Origin: Bacillota bacterium
GTDB lineage: Bacteria > Bacillota > Clostridia > Oscillospirales > Ruminococcaceae
Assembly (NCBI GenBank): GCA_023396215.1
Contig: JAEWWW010000003.1
Coordinates: 1-12,988 of the forward strand
Reading direction: 5' to 3'
Length of the DNA stretch: 12,988 nt
Position 1 is the stretch's first letter. Every line of letters starts with the position of its first letter. The translations under genes and the position numbers were made by a program. This document shows positions 12,636-12,988 of the stretch, in pieces. The notes under the pieces were generated by a model. That model saw only the letters and a program-made list of their open reading frames with translations, searched no databases and was not told the DNA's origin.

Positions 12636-12988
12636 ATGTATTCAGCCGAAGTATTTGACAGCGCAAACAGGCAGCTTTCGCAGCGCAGGCAGCAGGCCAT
12701 TGTGGCCGCCCAGCTGCACCGGGAGGAGCTGCTGGATAAATTCCCCCAGCTTTCGGAGCTGGAGCGCCGCCTGAGCCTTGCCGGTGTGCAGCTTGCCCGG
12801 GCCGCGCTGGGCGGGGCGGAAAACCGCGCCCTGCTGGAGGAGATAAAAGCAGAAAACCTTGCTTTGCAGGCAGAGCGGGAGCGGCTGCTGAAGGCGGCGG
12901 GCTTTTCAGCTGATTTTTTAGAGCCGCCCTATAGCTGCAAAACCTGCGAGGATACCGGCTACCATCAGGGCCGCCGCTGCGCCTGCTT
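12636..12988 (+). CDS. DnaC/DnaI-like helicase loader, N-terminal part (runs off the right edge)
   Basis: 117 complete codons are present from ATG 12636, with AGGAGG six bases upstream. Residues 1-90 are helical and charged (RRQQAIVAAQLHREELLDKF, then LLEEIKAENLALQAERERLL), suggesting a coiled coil. They are followed by a zinc-finger-like PYSCKTCEDTGY with Cys101, Cys104, Cys115 and Cys117. This N-terminal pattern is that of clostridial ATP-binding proteins annotated DnaC/IstB-like, related to DnaI, in which a zinc domain touches the replicative helicase and an AAA+ domain follows. The AAA+ part would be outside the window. Position directly after a DnaD-type gene supports the role. Confidence 0.85.
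   Translation, partial: MYSAEVFDSANRQLSQRRQQAIVAAQLHREELLDKFPQLSELERRLSLAGVQLARAALGGAENRALLEEIKAENLALQAERERLLKAAGFSADFLEPPYSCKTCEDTGYHQGRRCAC

Overview
The window looks like chromosomal DNA of a GC-rich Gram-positive anaerobe of the Clostridia, most likely the Oscillospirales/Ruminococcaceae group. The reasons are strong AGGAGG-type ribosome binding sites, frequent GTG/TTG starts, a DnaD-domain protein followed by a DnaC/DnaI-like loader, a DUF4364 protein, a group II ECF S component, and a free-standing fragment of the dihydroxyacetone/fatty-acid-kinase family. The taxonomic placement is inference from gene content. Most of the window is a GC-rich core; positions 1-430 are clearly more AT-rich.

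Left end (1-870): a scarred tRNA locus next to mobile-element debris. On the minus strand a near-consensus promoter (842-870) precedes a broken tRNA-Thr(CGT), then an intact tRNA-Thr(CGT) at 466-540 with its own terminator. A 5' half of tRNA-Ala(GGC) lies on the plus strand between them. Beyond the 3' end of the intact tRNA is an AT-rich stretch holding the N-terminus of a restriction-enzyme-like protein. It is abruptly joined to the start of what looks like a VirD4/TraG-type conjugative coupling protein running off the window. This is the usual signature of integrative elements using a tRNA 3' end.

Middle (1013-7936), all minus strand: a DUF4364 winged-helix-type protein; a DUF4430 membrane-anchored protein coupled to an ECF-transporter S component (probable vitamin uptake, perhaps cobalamin); a 541-residue protein ending in a DUF3825 domain; a P-type Ca2+ ATPase; and a small four-helix membrane protein with its own promoter, a perfect palindrome near the start of transcription and a structured leader. 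A terminator ending six bases before the DUF4430 ribosome binding site suggests that pair is read-through controlled.

Right part (8109-12988): a plus-strand TVP38/VTT membrane protein; then on the minus strand a small FakA-C-terminus-like protein, a membrane-anchored protein of unknown role preceded by a 27-residue membrane microprotein, and a PHP-domain phosphoesterase. Finally, on the plus strand, a DnaD-domain protein with two DnaD C-terminal-type domains and the start of a zinc-finger DnaC/DnaI-like ATPase, which together are expected to load the replicative helicase. No CRISPR array, rRNA, transposase or integrase gene is visible.
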